From: JAJCZZ01 sp964569085
Lineage (GTDB): Bacteria > Gemmatimonadota > Gemmatimonadetes > Longimicrobiales > Gaopeijiaceae
Direction: 5' to 3'
Length of the DNA: 64,000 bases
Assembly (NCBI GenBank): GCA_964569085.1
Contig: CAZMTA010000014.1
Span: 27,873 to 91,872, forward strand
The position numbers were made by a program, and so were the translations under genes. Under the pieces are notes generated by a model. The model saw only the letters and a program-made list of their open reading frames with translations. It did not search any database and was not told the origin of the DNA. Positions 1-9,091 of the stretch are shown here, piece by piece; the stretch's first letter is position 1; each line of letters opens with the position of its first letter.

Positions 1-1589
1 CGGACCGGGGCACCGAGGGCGAGCTGGAGACGGCCGGAGGCTCCCACGGGCTGCGCACCCTCCAGGCGGGGCTGGCGGGCGCGCTGGCCGGCTCCGGAGG
101 CTACCGGGTGTCGGTGTCCGACTTCCGCTTCGAGGGCTTCCGCACCGACCCCCTGGGCGGCCCCGAGGACACGTACGGCGAGGCCGCCCGCACGGTGGTG
201 AACGCCACCGGCACCCTGCCCCTCGCCGGCGGGACGCTCCGGGCGGTGGCCAACGGCCTCGACATGGAGGCGGACAACCCGGGGTCGCTCTCGGACGAGC
301 TCCTGGCCCAGGGCGACCGCCAGGCGTACCGCTTCAACGTCATCCAGCGCACCCGGGAGGACATCCGTCAGGGCCAGCTCGGCCTCACCTGGGCGGGCCC
401 CCTGGCCGGCGGTGACGCCGAGGTGGGCGCCTGGGGGATCCGGCGGGACTTCCTGGGCGCGATCCCGCCGGCGGTGGTGGGCTTCGACCGCAACGCCGGC
501 GGCGTGCGGGCGCTCCTCCGCCGCGAGGCCGGCACCGGCGCCGGGCGCCTCTCGCTGGGCGCCGGCGTCGAGGTGGAGCTCCAGTCCGACGACCGGCGGA
601 ACTGGGAGAACGACGGAGGCGACCGGGGGGCCCTCACCCTGGACCAGGACGAGTCGGTGCTGGGCACGGGCCTCTTCCTCCAGGGACGCCTGGACCCGAG
701 CCCCGCCCTGTCCCTCCTGGCCGGGCTCCGGTGGGACCGCTTCCGGTTCGAGGCCGACGACCGCTTCCTGGCGGACGGCGCCGACGACTCGGGCGGCCGG
801 ACCCTGGACGCGCTGAGCCCCTCGGCGGGGGTGGTGGTGAGCCCGGCGGACCGGGTGGAGCTGTTCGCTTCGGTCTCCAGCTTCTTCGAGACGCCCACCA
901 CCACCGAGCTCACCAACCGGCCCGACGGCGCCGGTGGGTTCAACCCGGAGCTGGACCCCACCCGGGGCGTGTCCATGGAGGGCGGCCTCCGGGGGCGCCT
1001 CGGTCGGGGCTGGTCGGTGGAGGCCACCGCCTTCCGCACCTCGCTGGACGACGAGCTGGTGCCCTTCGAGGTCCCGGGGCAGGCCGGCCGGACCTTCTTC
1101 CGCAACGCCGGGGAGTCCCGCCACACCGGCGTCGAGCTGACGCTGGACGGGCGCCCCGCCCCGGACGTCGGGCTCCGGGTGGCCTACACCCGCGTGGACG
1201 GCCGTTTCGAGGCCTACGAGGTGGACGGCGAGGACCTGTCGGGCAACCGCCTCCCGGGCATCGCGCCGAACCGCGTGGACGGCCGCCTGTCGTGGCGGCC
1301 CGCGGGAGTCGGCTTCGCGGAGGTGCGGGCCCTGTGGCAGGACGACGTCCCGGTGGACGACGCCAACACCGCCGCCTCGCCGGCCTACACGCTGGTGGAC
1401 CTCCGGGGCGGCCTCGACGGCCTGGAGACCGGTCGGGTCCGGCTGGCCCCGTGGGCGGCGGTCACGAACGTGCTCGACCGGCGGTACAACACCGCGGTCA
1501 CGGTGAACGCGTTCGGAGGCCGCTACTTCGAGCCCGGTCCGGGGCGGAGCTGGCGGCTGGGGCTGCGTCTCACCTGGAGCAACCCCTGA
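1..1589 (+). CDS. TonB-dependent receptor, C-terminal part (5' end outside window)
   Basis: The reading frame is already open at base 3 and runs to a TGA at 1587-1589, so the N-terminal plug lies upstream of the window. What remains (about 529 residues) is an outer-membrane beta-barrel of alternating short amphipathic strands. Typical receptor phrases are visible, such as GVELTLDGRP, and a terminal strand ending in an aromatic residue and short polar tail (SWRLGLRLTWSNP). Family knowledge: such receptors import ferric siderophores, cobalamin or glycans using TonB energy. The substrate cannot be told from this fragment. The last 20 bases overlap the convergent DUF2233 gene. Confidence 0.85.
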   Translation, partial: DRGTEGELETAGGSHGLRTLQAGLAGALAGSGGYRVSVSDFRFEGFRTDPLGGPEDTYGEAARTVVNATGTLPLAGGTLRAVANGLDMEADNPGSLSDELLAQGDRQAYRFNVIQRTREDIRQGQLGLTWAGPLAGGDAEVGAWGIRRDFLGAIPPAVVGFDRNAGGVRALLRREAGTGAGRLSLGAGVEVELQSDDRRNWENDGGDRGALTLDQDESVLGTGLFLQGRLDPSPALSLLAGLRWDRFRFEADDRFLADGADDSGGRTLDALSPSAGVVVSPADRVELFASVSSFFETPTTTELTNRPDGAGGFNPELDPTRGVSMEGGLRGRLGRGWSVEATAFRTSLDDELVPFEVPGQAGRTFFRNAGESRHTGVELTLDGRPAPDVGLRVAYTRVDGRFEAYEVDGEDLSGNRLPGIAPNRVDGRLSWRPAGVGFAEVRALWQDDVPVDDANTAASPAYTLVDLRGGLDGLETGRVRLAPWAAVTNVLDRRYNTAVTVNAFGGRYFEPGPGRSWRLGLRLTWSNP

Positions 1590-2472
1590 GGTCCCGGCCC
1601 AGGGCCAGGGCGTTCACCACCGGCCGTTCCCCCTCCTCCTCGGAGGGGCGGTTCATGATCCGGTTCCGGACCACCAGGACCGTGGAGCCCCCGCCGTCCA
1701 GGTTGAGCGCCTCCCGCGCCCCCAGCCCCTCCAGGAGCTCGGTGAGCTCCGGCAGCGTCATCCCGGTGGAGTAGCCCGGCTGCCGGCCGTCCACCACCAC
1801 CAGCCAGAGCCGTCGGGTGGCGGGATCCACCGCCACCGCGGTCCGGGGGTGGGGCGCCGCCGCGAAGCCGGGGCTCTCGCTCACCGCCAGGTCCCCGACC
1901 CTGCGGCCCGCGTCCAGGAGCTCGGGGAAGCCCCCCACGGCCTCGGTGTCGCCGCGCACGGAGCCCTCCTCCCGGGACAGCCGGAATCCGGCGAAGAGGG
2001 AGTCGCCCTCGATGCGCGGCTGCCCGATCCACGGGATCCCCCCGGGCCGCCACACCACCGCCGGGCGCTCCCGGGCCGAGGTGACGCTCCCTTCGGCCAC
2101 CTCGGCGCCCAGCGCCCGCCCCTCGGGCGTGAAGAAGTCGGCGTTCACGGCCACCAGGACGCCCTCCCGGGCCCGGGCCACCATGGAGCTCACGAGCTCG
2201 CGGCCCTCCTCCCCCTCCTCCCGCGCCCGGGCGCGGAGGGTCCGGAGGGACAGGTCGCAGCGGCCCAGGTCCGCCTCGACGACGTGGACGGCCCACGGCC
2301 CCACCGGCGACCAGAGGTAGTGGTGCCACACCCCGGCGGCCACGCGGCGCGTCCGGGTCTCCTCGGGCTGGAGGAAGCTCACGACCTCGGCGGGGAGCTC
2401 CCGGGCGAGCTGCGGCGGCGTGTCCGGGGGCGCGCAGGCGGTCCCCAGGGCCAGCGCCAGCGCCGCGACCAC
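1570..2472 (-). CDS. Phosphodiester glycosidase-like (DUF2233/NAGPA) lipoprotein
   Basis: The C-terminal half carries the DUF2233 signature: LNLDGGGSTVLVV near the end, an earlier VNADFFTP, and GIPWIGQPRIEGDSLFAGF in between. The family includes the mammalian uncovering enzyme NAGPA, which hydrolyses phosphodiester-linked sugars; bacterial members are probably envelope glycosidases. The N-terminus is a short hydrophobic stretch ending LALALGTAC, which suggests a signal peptide with a lipid-modified Cys, although the lipobox is imperfect. The start is uncertain. The only standard in-frame start near the signal peptide is GTG at 2472, yet a basic RRVRRG stretch just upstream in frame looks like part of the signal. 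The 3' end overlaps the TonB receptor by 20 bases on the opposite strand. Confidence 0.75.
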   Translation of the reverse strand: MVAALALALGTACAPPDTPPQLARELPAEVVSFLQPEETRTRRVAAGVWHHYLWSPVGPWAVHVVEADLGRCDLSLRTLRARAREEGEEGRELVSSMVARAREGVLVAVNADFFTPEGRALGAEVAEGSVTSARERPAVVWRPGGIPWIGQPRIEGDSLFAGFRLSREEGSVRGDTEAVGGFPELLDAGRRVGDLAVSESPGFAAAPHPRTAVAVDPATRRLWLVVVDGRQPGYSTGMTLPELTELLEGLGAREALNLDGGGSTVLVVRNRIMNRPSEEEGERPVVNALALGRDLRGCSR

Positions 2473-2497
2473 CCCGCGCCGGACTCTCCGCGCCCCG

Positions 2498-2526
2498 TGG
2501 ACCCGTCCGGGCCGGGTGCCTATACT
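2498..2526 (+). promoter_or_regulatory. Promoter for the small outer-membrane protein gene
   Basis: A -10 box TATACT lies at 2521-2526. A weak -35 (TGGACC-like) lies about 17 bases upstream near 2498-2503. The ATG at 2536 follows only nine bases after the -10, and no Shine-Dalgarno sequence is visible, so the transcript is probably leaderless or nearly so. Confidence 0.55.
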
Positions 2527-2535
2527 CCGGCGTCC

Positions 2536-3051
2536 ATGATCACCGCCCGCGCTCTTCCCCGCCTCCTGGCCGTCCTCGCGGCCCTCGCGCTCCTCGCCCC
2601 CCGCCCGGCCCTCGCGCAGGGAGGCGGCGCCGGGTCCGGATGGCGCGTGGGGCTCACCTTCGGCGGGACCAACCTCGTGGGCGTGGCCGTCGAGTACTTC
2701 GACGGCGCCCAGAGCGCGGAGGTGACCGTGGGCACCTTCGCGTTCCGCGACGTGAGCCTGACCGTCGTGGGCAAGCAGTACTTCGGGGCCTCGGCCCTGC
2801 GCCCCTTCGTGGGGCTGGGCCTGTGGATCGTCGGGGCCCCGCCGCCCGAGACCGGCGACCAGATGGGGCTCGCCACCATCCTCCACGCGCCGGTGGGCGT
2901 GGACTGGCGCGCCGGGGGCGACCACTTCGTGGGCGCGGCCCTCAACGTGAACCGGGCGCTCTGGATCCGGCGCACCGACTCCGGGGACGACCTTCCCCCC
3001 AGCGATCGCCTGGTGCCCCTCCCGGGGCTCTACTACCGCTGGAGCCCCTAG
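2536..3051 (+). CDS. Small secreted beta-rich protein, probable outer-membrane protein
   Basis: 171 residues. A clear signal peptide (basic n-region, long Leu/Ala core, cleavage after ALAQ near residue 28) precedes a Gly-rich mature part of short alternating strands. It ends in the aromatic-rich YYRWSP, as in eight-stranded outer-membrane barrels. I do not recognise a specific family and assign no function. The ATG at 2536 is chosen because it begins the signal peptide and sits just after a TATACT box. The gene is monocistronic, divergent from the DUF2233 gene and convergent with the threonine synthase operon. Confidence 0.7.
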   Translation: MITARALPRLLAVLAALALLAPRPALAQGGGAGSGWRVGLTFGGTNLVGVAVEYFDGAQSAEVTVGTFAFRDVSLTVVGKQYFGASALRPFVGLGLWIVGAPPPETGDQMGLATILHAPVGVDWRAGGDHFVGAALNVNRALWIRRTDSGDDLPPSDRLVPLPGLYYRWSP

Positions 3052-3095
3052 GGGCCCACCCCGGCGGGGCAGCCCCCCCCGGCCCTTCGCGTCGC

Positions 3096-3347
3096 TCACC
3101 ACTCGTCCGGCTCGTCCCACGTCTCGGACCAGAAGCGGCGCTCCTCCTCCTCGATCTCCTGCCAGTCCAGCGGCTCGTCGTCGGTCACCAGACGGCCGGT
3201 CTGCAGGATGGCGCGGATGGCGTCGTCGTCGACGCGCACCTCTTCGTGGGCCAGACGCTCCCTCAGGCGGGCCCGCAGCGAGATCGCCGAGGCCACCAGG
3301 AGGAACGTCAGCCCACCCCAGAAGAGGACCCAGAAGAAGGAGAACAC
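3096..3347 (-). CDS. Small single-span membrane protein with acidic tail
   Basis: 83 residues. One N-terminal membrane span (roughly residues 3-24, containing FWGGLTFLL) is followed by a basic stretch (RARLRERL) and a very acidic, Trp-rich C-terminus (EIEEEERRFWSETWDEPDEW). The layout suggests an inner-membrane anchor with a cytoplasmic tail. It starts ten bases after the threonine synthase stop on the same strand, so it is probably the last gene of that operon. No family is recognised; the function is unknown. Confidence 0.65.
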   Translation of the reverse strand: MFSFFWVLFWGGLTFLLVASAISLRARLRERLAHEEVRVDDDAIRAILQTGRLVTDDEPLDWQEIEEEERRFWSETWDEPDEW

Positions 3348-3357
3348 CGGAGACGCC

Positions 3358-4545
3358 TCAGTCCACGGGCGTCATGCCGACGTACTTCAGGCCGCTGCCG
3401 GTGTTGAAGAGAACCACTTCGTCGTCCTCCTGGATGATGCCTGCCTCGAGCATGATGGGGACGGCCGCCGCCGTCGCGCCGCCCTCGGGCGCCGCGAAGA
3501 TGCCGGTGTCGGCCCCGAGGTTGGCTACCCACTCGGCCATGACGTGGTCCTCCACCGCCGCGGCGCCGCCGCCCGACTCCCGCAGCGCCCGCAGGATCAG
3601 GAAGTCGCCCACGGCTCCGGGCACGCGCAGCCCGGACGCGTAGGTGGAGGCGTTCTCCCAGAGCTCCGCCTCCTCCCAGCCCTCCTGCCACGCCCGGACC
3701 ATGGGGGCGCACCCGGCGGCCTGCACGGTGATCATGCGGGGCCGCTCCGAGCCGATCCAGCCCAGCTCCTCCATCTCGTCGAAGGCCTTCCACATCCCGA
3801 TGAGGCCGGTGCCGCCCCCGGTGGGGTAGACGATGGCGTCGGGGAGCCGCCCGCCGAGCTGCTCGAAGAGCTCGTACCCCATGGTCTTCTTCCCCTCGAC
3901 CCGGTAGGGCTCCTTCAGCGTCGAGAGCGGCCACCACCCCTTCTCCTCCACGCCCTTCGCCACCACCCGGCCGCAGTCCGTGATGAGGCCGTCCAGGAGC
4001 TGAAGGTCGGCGCCCAGGTTCCGGATCTCCTCCACGATGGGCGCGGGCGTGTCGTCGGGCACCACCACGTGGACCGGCATGCCGGCGGCCGCGCCGTAGG
4101 CGGACGCGGCGCTCCCGGCGTTTCCGGCGGAGGGGAGCGCCAGCTCCTCGGCGCCCAGCTCCCGTGCCCGGGAGACCGCCAGGCAGAGCCCCCGGTCCTT
4201 GAAGGAGCCGGTGGGGTTGATGCCCTCGTTCTTCACCAGGACGCGACGGACCCCGAGACGCTCGGCCGTGCGCGGGGCGTCCACAAGCGGGGTCCAGCCC
4301 TCGCCGAGCTGGATCTGGTGCCGGCGATCGCGCACCGGGAGCACCTCCTCGTAGCGCCAGAGGTCGGCGCGGCGCCCCTTCAGCGCCTCCGGGGTGAAGG
4401 AGTCCCGGATCGCGGCCAGGTCGTAGCGCGCGAAGAGGGGCTTCCCCGCCGGGGACAGCCCGTGAAGCTCCTCGCTCTCGAAGGTCTCGCCGGTGCCGGT
4501 GCACTCCAGGTGGCTGGCTCCGGGAAGGCGGTCGCGGTCGGTCAT
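3358..4545 (-). CDS. thrC: Threonine synthase
   Basis: 395 residues. This PLP enzyme converts O-phosphohomoserine to threonine, the last step of threonine synthesis. The PLP-binding Lys is K116 in NPTGSFKDRG; the phosphate-binding SAGNAGSAASAYG follows, then YPTGGGTGLIGMWKAF and FNTGSGLKY near the end. An N-terminal Cys-containing segment (LECTGTGETFESEELHGL) matches longer threonine synthases. The ATG at 4545 overlaps the stop of the upstream CPBP gene in an ATGA, which implies coupled translation. Cytoplasmic. Confidence 0.93.
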   Translation of the reverse strand: MTDRDRLPGASHLECTGTGETFESEELHGLSPAGKPLFARYDLAAIRDSFTPEALKGRRADLWRYEEVLPVRDRRHQIQLGEGWTPLVDAPRTAERLGVRRVLVKNEGINPTGSFKDRGLCLAVSRARELGAEELALPSAGNAGSAASAYGAAAGMPVHVVVPDDTPAPIVEEIRNLGADLQLLDGLITDCGRVVAKGVEEKGWWPLSTLKEPYRVEGKKTMGYELFEQLGGRLPDAIVYPTGGGTGLIGMWKAFDEMEELGWIGSERPRMITVQAAGCAPMVRAWQEGWEEAELWENASTYASGLRVPGAVGDFLILRALRESGGGAAAVEDHVMAEWVANLGADTGIFAAPEGGATAAAVPIMLEAGIIQEDDEVVLFNTGSGLKYVGMTPVD

Positions 4546-5396
4546 CTCACCTCGCTCTCTGGGTCTTGGGGGTCTCGGGAAAGGGGTCGGTCCGGATCGG
4601 CGTCCACGATCCGGCGGGCGCCCGCCGCCAGCGCCAGCATCGCCACGGGGGCGAGCCAGAGCGGCGGCGGGGCCGCGGGATCGGGGGGCGTCTCCGTGGC
4701 GACCGGCATGGCGGCCGCCAGCACGATGGTCCCGTTGTTGGCGGCGTGCATGAGCACGCCCACCGCCAGGGACCCGGTGCGCCACACGGCCCATGCAATG
4801 ACGATACCGAGCCACGCCGTCGGGAGGAACCGGACGGCGGTCTCCACCGACAGGTGGAAGGCCCCGAAGACGAGCCCGTTGAGGAGGAGGAAGCGCCAGG
4901 GAGCCAGGTGGCGCGTGGCCCCCAGGAGGACGCCGCGGAAGACCACCTCCTCGCACACGGCGGGCGTGAGCGCCACCGCCAGGAGGAGCCACAGCACCCG
5001 TCCCGGCGAGTCGGCGGCCAGCATGCGCTCCATCCCTTCCAGGACCTCCGGAGGGACCGGAAAGAGGGAGGCCTGGGCCCAGGCGAGGAACCAGGCGACG
5101 GGAAGGGCGCCAGCCACCAGGAGGAGGCCTCCGCCCACCGCGCCGGCCGGCGGGACGCGCAGGGAGAGGACCCGCCGCGGGCTCCAGCCTCCCGCCCGCA
5201 GGAAGAGGAGGGCCGGGAGGAACAGGAAGAGCCACTCGGCCACCATGAGGCCCGCCTCCCCGAGGAGCACCGTGGTCAGAAGAGCGCCCGGGAGGAAGAG
5301 CACCGCCAGCGCCAGCACGAAGGCCAGCGCCGCGCCGGGCGTGGGCGCGGAGGCGGCGGGCTCGGGGCGCACGGGAGGGGGGCTCGGGTCGGTCAT
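4542..5396 (-). CDS. CPBP-family intramembrane metalloprotease
   Basis: 284 residues with about seven to eight membrane spans. The CPBP (Abi/CAAX protease) motifs are intact: E149-E150 and R154 in CEEVVFRG, FGAFH with H181, and a final HAANN with H217 and N220. These residues coordinate the catalytic metal in Rce1-type proteases. The substrate is unknown; bacterial relatives act in protein maturation, bacteriocin immunity or signalling. The gene heads the minus-strand operon and shares an ATGA with thrC. The start at 5396 gives a short Pro-rich cytoplasmic N-terminus before the first span. Confidence 0.88.
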   Translation of the reverse strand: MTDPSPPPVRPEPAASAPTPGAALAFVLALAVLFLPGALLTTVLLGEAGLMVAEWLFLFLPALLFLRAGGWSPRRVLSLRVPPAGAVGGGLLLVAGALPVAWFLAWAQASLFPVPPEVLEGMERMLAADSPGRVLWLLLAVALTPAVCEEVVFRGVLLGATRHLAPWRFLLLNGLVFGAFHLSVETAVRFLPTAWLGIVIAWAVWRTGSLAVGVLMHAANNGTIVLAAAMPVATETPPDPAAPPPLWLAPVAMLALAAGARRIVDADPDRPLSRDPQDPESEVR

Positions 5397-5430
5397 GGGG
5401 GGCAGGAGGTTGGCGCGGGCCTCCCCCGGA

Positions 5431-5459
5431 GGCAACCATTGTGCGGGGACGCCGCGTCC
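5431..5459 (+). promoter_or_regulatory. Putative ECF-type promoter of the sigma/anti-sigma/PDZ operon
   Basis: GGCAACC at 5431-5437 and CGTCC at 5455-5459 resemble ECF -35/-10 elements. Similar CAAC...GTC pairs precede the two other ECF operons in this window, which suggests autoregulation. It would give a leader of about 80 bases before the GTG at 5547. Based on visual motif matching only. Confidence 0.4.
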
Positions 5460-5546
5460 CAGGGTTGAACGGTCGAGCCCGACGAAGGCAGGGAGCCAGG
5501 AGGACCCCAGGTCCATGCGGTCGAACGAGACGACGGGAGCCCGTCG

Positions 5547-6107
5547 GTGACGGAGCGCCAGCTCATCGAGCGGGCGGCGGAGGGGGACGGACGCGCGATC
5601 CGGGCCCTGTACGACCGGTATGCACCCCGGGTGTACGCCGTGGTGCGCCGGATCGCCGGGGACGACATGCTGGCCCAGGACTACGCCCAGGAGGCGTGGA
5701 TCCGCGCCATCCGGGCGCTGCCGTCCTTCCGGGGAGACGCGCGCTTCTCCACCTGGCTCCACCGGATCGCGGTGAACGCCGCCCTCCAGGCGGTACGGAA
5801 GGCGGACACGCGGCTGAAGCGGGAGGCGCCCATGCCCGACCAGGTGGAGGCGGCGCCCCGACCCGGGGACGCCCTCCTCCAGAAGCGGCTGGAGCGGGCG
5901 CTGGACGACCTGCCCGAGGGAATGCGCCGGGTGCTGATCCTCCACGACGTGGAGGGCTACACCCACGAGGAGATCGGGAACGTGCTGGGGGTGGCGACGG
6001 GGACATCGAAATCACAGTTGTTCAAGGCCCGCGCGAAGATGCGCGACATGCTGACGGGCCTGGACGACTCCGAGCAGGATCAGGGAGCGGAAGCATGGAG
6101 CATCTGA
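5547..6107 (+). CDS. ECF RNA polymerase sigma factor
   Basis: 186 residues, the usual length for ECF sigma factors. Region 2 is seen as LYDRYAPRVYAVVRRIAGD followed by DYAQEAWIRAIRALPSF and FSTWLHRIAVNAAL. Region 4 has LPEGMRRVLILHDVEGY and the helix-turn-helix HEEIGNVLGVATGTSKSQL. GTG start at 5547 with GGGAG about seven bases upstream. The stop overlaps the start of the anti-sigma gene by 13 bases, so the two are co-translated. It probably directs its own operon in response to an envelope signal. Confidence 0.92.
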   Translation: MTERQLIERAAEGDGRAIRALYDRYAPRVYAVVRRIAGDDMLAQDYAQEAWIRAIRALPSFRGDARFSTWLHRIAVNAALQAVRKADTRLKREAPMPDQVEAAPRPGDALLQKRLERALDDLPEGMRRVLILHDVEGYTHEEIGNVLGVATGTSKSQLFKARAKMRDMLTGLDDSEQDQGAEAWSI

Positions 6108-6775
6108 GCCGAGAGACGCTGGCCCGACTGGTGGACGAAGCCCCGTCGGAGGCGGAGCGCGCCCATCTGGACGGGTGCGCGCCGTGCCGGACCGAGCTGG
6201 AGGGCCTCCGGGCCCAGACCGAGGAGCTGGGAAGCCTGCCCGAGCTCCGCCCTCCCCTGGGGGACTGGGCGGTGCTGGAGGCGCGCATGCGCTCCGAGGG
6301 CCTCCTGCGCCCCCAGGCCCGGTTCGACCGGACCGGGCTGGCCCGGACCCCGGGGTGGATGCGCGCCGCCGCCGCGGTGATGCTCTTCCTGGGCGGCACG
6401 GCCACCGGGGCCTTCCTCGACGACGGGCCGGCCGGCGGCGGTCGCGTGACCGACGCGGGGGCCGCCGGCGCGGCGCGCTACGCCGCGGGCGCGGTCTCCC
6501 TGGAGGAGGCCGCCGGCGCCGTTCGCCTGGCGGAGCAGAACTACGTCACGGCCCTCACCCGCTACCGGCAGCTCCTGGCCGAGGAGGACGCTCCGGGCGA
6601 GGTGGCCGATCCCGCCAGCCGCTTCGCGGCGCTGGAGTACCTGGTGGCGGCGGGCCAGGCCGCGGTGCGGCAGGCCCCGGCGGACCCCTTCCTGAACGGG
6701 CTGCTGGCGTCGACGCTGGCGGAGCGGGACGCCACCCTCCGCACCATCTCCTCGACGCAGGACGGGTGGTTCTGA
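6095..6775 (+). CDS. Zinc-finger anti-sigma factor, membrane-anchored
   Basis: 226 residues. The N-terminus carries the ZAS-type HxxxCxxC motif (HLDGCAPC, about residues 24-31) that binds the ECF sigma. One membrane span follows (RAAAAVMLFLGGTATGAFL, about residues 89-107), then a periplasmic Ala/Glu-rich helical domain of about 120 residues. The periplasmic part is not a known sensor domain by eye. The gene overlaps the sigma gene by 13 bases and the PDZ gene by one base (TGATG), so all three are one translational unit. Family role: it holds the sigma at the membrane until an envelope signal releases it. Confidence 0.85.
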   Translation: MEHLSRETLARLVDEAPSEAERAHLDGCAPCRTELEGLRAQTEELGSLPELRPPLGDWAVLEARMRSEGLLRPQARFDRTGLARTPGWMRAAAAVMLFLGGTATGAFLDDGPAGGGRVTDAGAAGAARYAAGAVSLEEAAGAVRLAEQNYVTALTRYRQLLAEEDAPGEVADPASRFAALEYLVAAGQAAVRQAPADPFLNGLLASTLAERDATLRTISSTQDGWF

Positions 6776-7830
6776 TGGGCGCGTCCCCCCTTCGTGGGCT
6801 GATCCGCGCCCTCCCCGGGCTGGCGATCCTGGCGCTGGGCGGCGCCCCGGTGCCGACCCCCGCGGCCGCCCAGGTGGCGGTGGTGCCGACGCCGGCCCGC
6901 CACACCGGGTGGATCGGCATCTCCGTCGAGATGGAGGCCGGGGTGGACCGGTCCGGCGAGCGCTCCTCCACGGTGCGCATCGTGGAGGTCCCGCCCGACG
7001 GCCCCGCCGGCCGGGCGGGCCTCCGCGCCGGCGACGTCCTCCTGGCGGTGAACGGACGCAGCCCCGACGACGGCTTCGCGCACATGGTGGGCGCGCTGGA
7101 GCCCGGCGACCCGGTGACCGTCGTGGTGGAGCGCGACGGCACCCGCCGCCGCTTCCGCTTCCAGGCCGGGGACCGGCCCCGGTCCGCCGGGACCCCGTCC
7201 ACCTACCAGGTCCTGGTGCGGGCGGACACGCTGGCGGAGCAGATGTACCGGGCCATGGACTCCCTCCGGATCCGCATCGCCGCCGGGGAGGGGGCGCCGC
7301 GTGTCGTGCGCCTCCGCCGCGCGGGCGCGGACTCCGCGGCCGCCTTCTGGCGCCCCGACGGGGAGACCGGGATGCGCGCGCTGGTCCGCGTCCCCGAGCT
7401 GCCGACCGGGTGGCGGCCGCCGGACGGCGCCCACCCCTTCCGCCTCCTCTTCGTCGAGGAGGACACCCTGGGCGTCCCCGGCGCGCCCCGAGCGGTCGTG
7501 GCGCGCGGTCGGGGGGCCGAGACGACCCTGCGCCCCCTGGCTCCCTACGCCCTGGGCGCCAACCGGGTGGCCGGCGCGGAGATCGTGGAGCTGAAGCCCG
7601 AGCTGGCGGAGTACTTCGCGGTGGACCGGGGGGTCCTGGTGGTGGACGTGCCCGCCGGCACGCCGGCCGGGCGCGCGGGCGTCCAGCCCGGGGACGTGCT
7701 CACCGCCGTGGGCGGGCTGGCGGTGGGGTCGCTGGCCGAGGTCCGCCGGGCCCTGGCCGAGCCCCGGGACAGCCTGGCGCTCCGCCTCGTGCGGAAGGGC
7801 GCCCGCCTGGAGGTCGTGCTCCGGCGCTAG
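6775..7830 (+). CDS. Secreted protein with two PDZ domains
   Basis: 351 residues. A signal peptide ends near PTPAAAQ. The first PDZ domain (about residues 43-120) contains GRAGLRAGDVLLAVNGR. The second (about residues 270-345) contains GRAGVQPGDVLTAVGGL. The middle region has short beta segments and no recognisable protease triad. PDZ modules bind protein C-termini, and in DegS/RseP systems they sense misfolded envelope proteins. Being third in a sigma/anti-sigma operon, it may be a periplasmic sensor or adaptor for the anti-sigma factor; that is inference. Start fixed by the TGATG overlap. Confidence 0.82.
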   Translation: MGASPLRGLIRALPGLAILALGGAPVPTPAAAQVAVVPTPARHTGWIGISVEMEAGVDRSGERSSTVRIVEVPPDGPAGRAGLRAGDVLLAVNGRSPDDGFAHMVGALEPGDPVTVVVERDGTRRRFRFQAGDRPRSAGTPSTYQVLVRADTLAEQMYRAMDSLRIRIAAGEGAPRVVRLRRAGADSAAAFWRPDGETGMRALVRVPELPTGWRPPDGAHPFRLLFVEEDTLGVPGAPRAVVARGRGAETTLRPLAPYALGANRVAGAEIVELKPELAEYFAVDRGVLVVDVPAGTPAGRAGVQPGDVLTAVGGLAVGSLAEVRRALAEPRDSLALRLVRKGARLEVVLRR

Positions 7831-7840
7831 CGCCGCGCCG

Positions 7841-7858
7841 GGGGGCCGGTCGGCCCCC
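7841..7858. terminator. Hairpin between convergent operons
   Basis: A seven-base-pair GC stem (7841-7847 with 7852-7858) and a four-base loop lie in the 30-base gap between the PDZ gene stop and the ABC permease stop. The location suggests a shared bidirectional terminator, although there is no T tract. Confidence 0.5.
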
Positions 7859-7860
7859 GG

Positions 7861-9078
<1,218 letters not shown>

Positions 9079-9091
9079 GGCGCCGCCCCCC

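Noticed and set aside
2472..2523. ATA start codon for the DUF2233 protein
   Set aside because: ATA at 2523 is in frame but has no ribosome binding site and would overlap the divergent promoter; GTG at 2472 is the safer choice although the signal peptide looks truncated.
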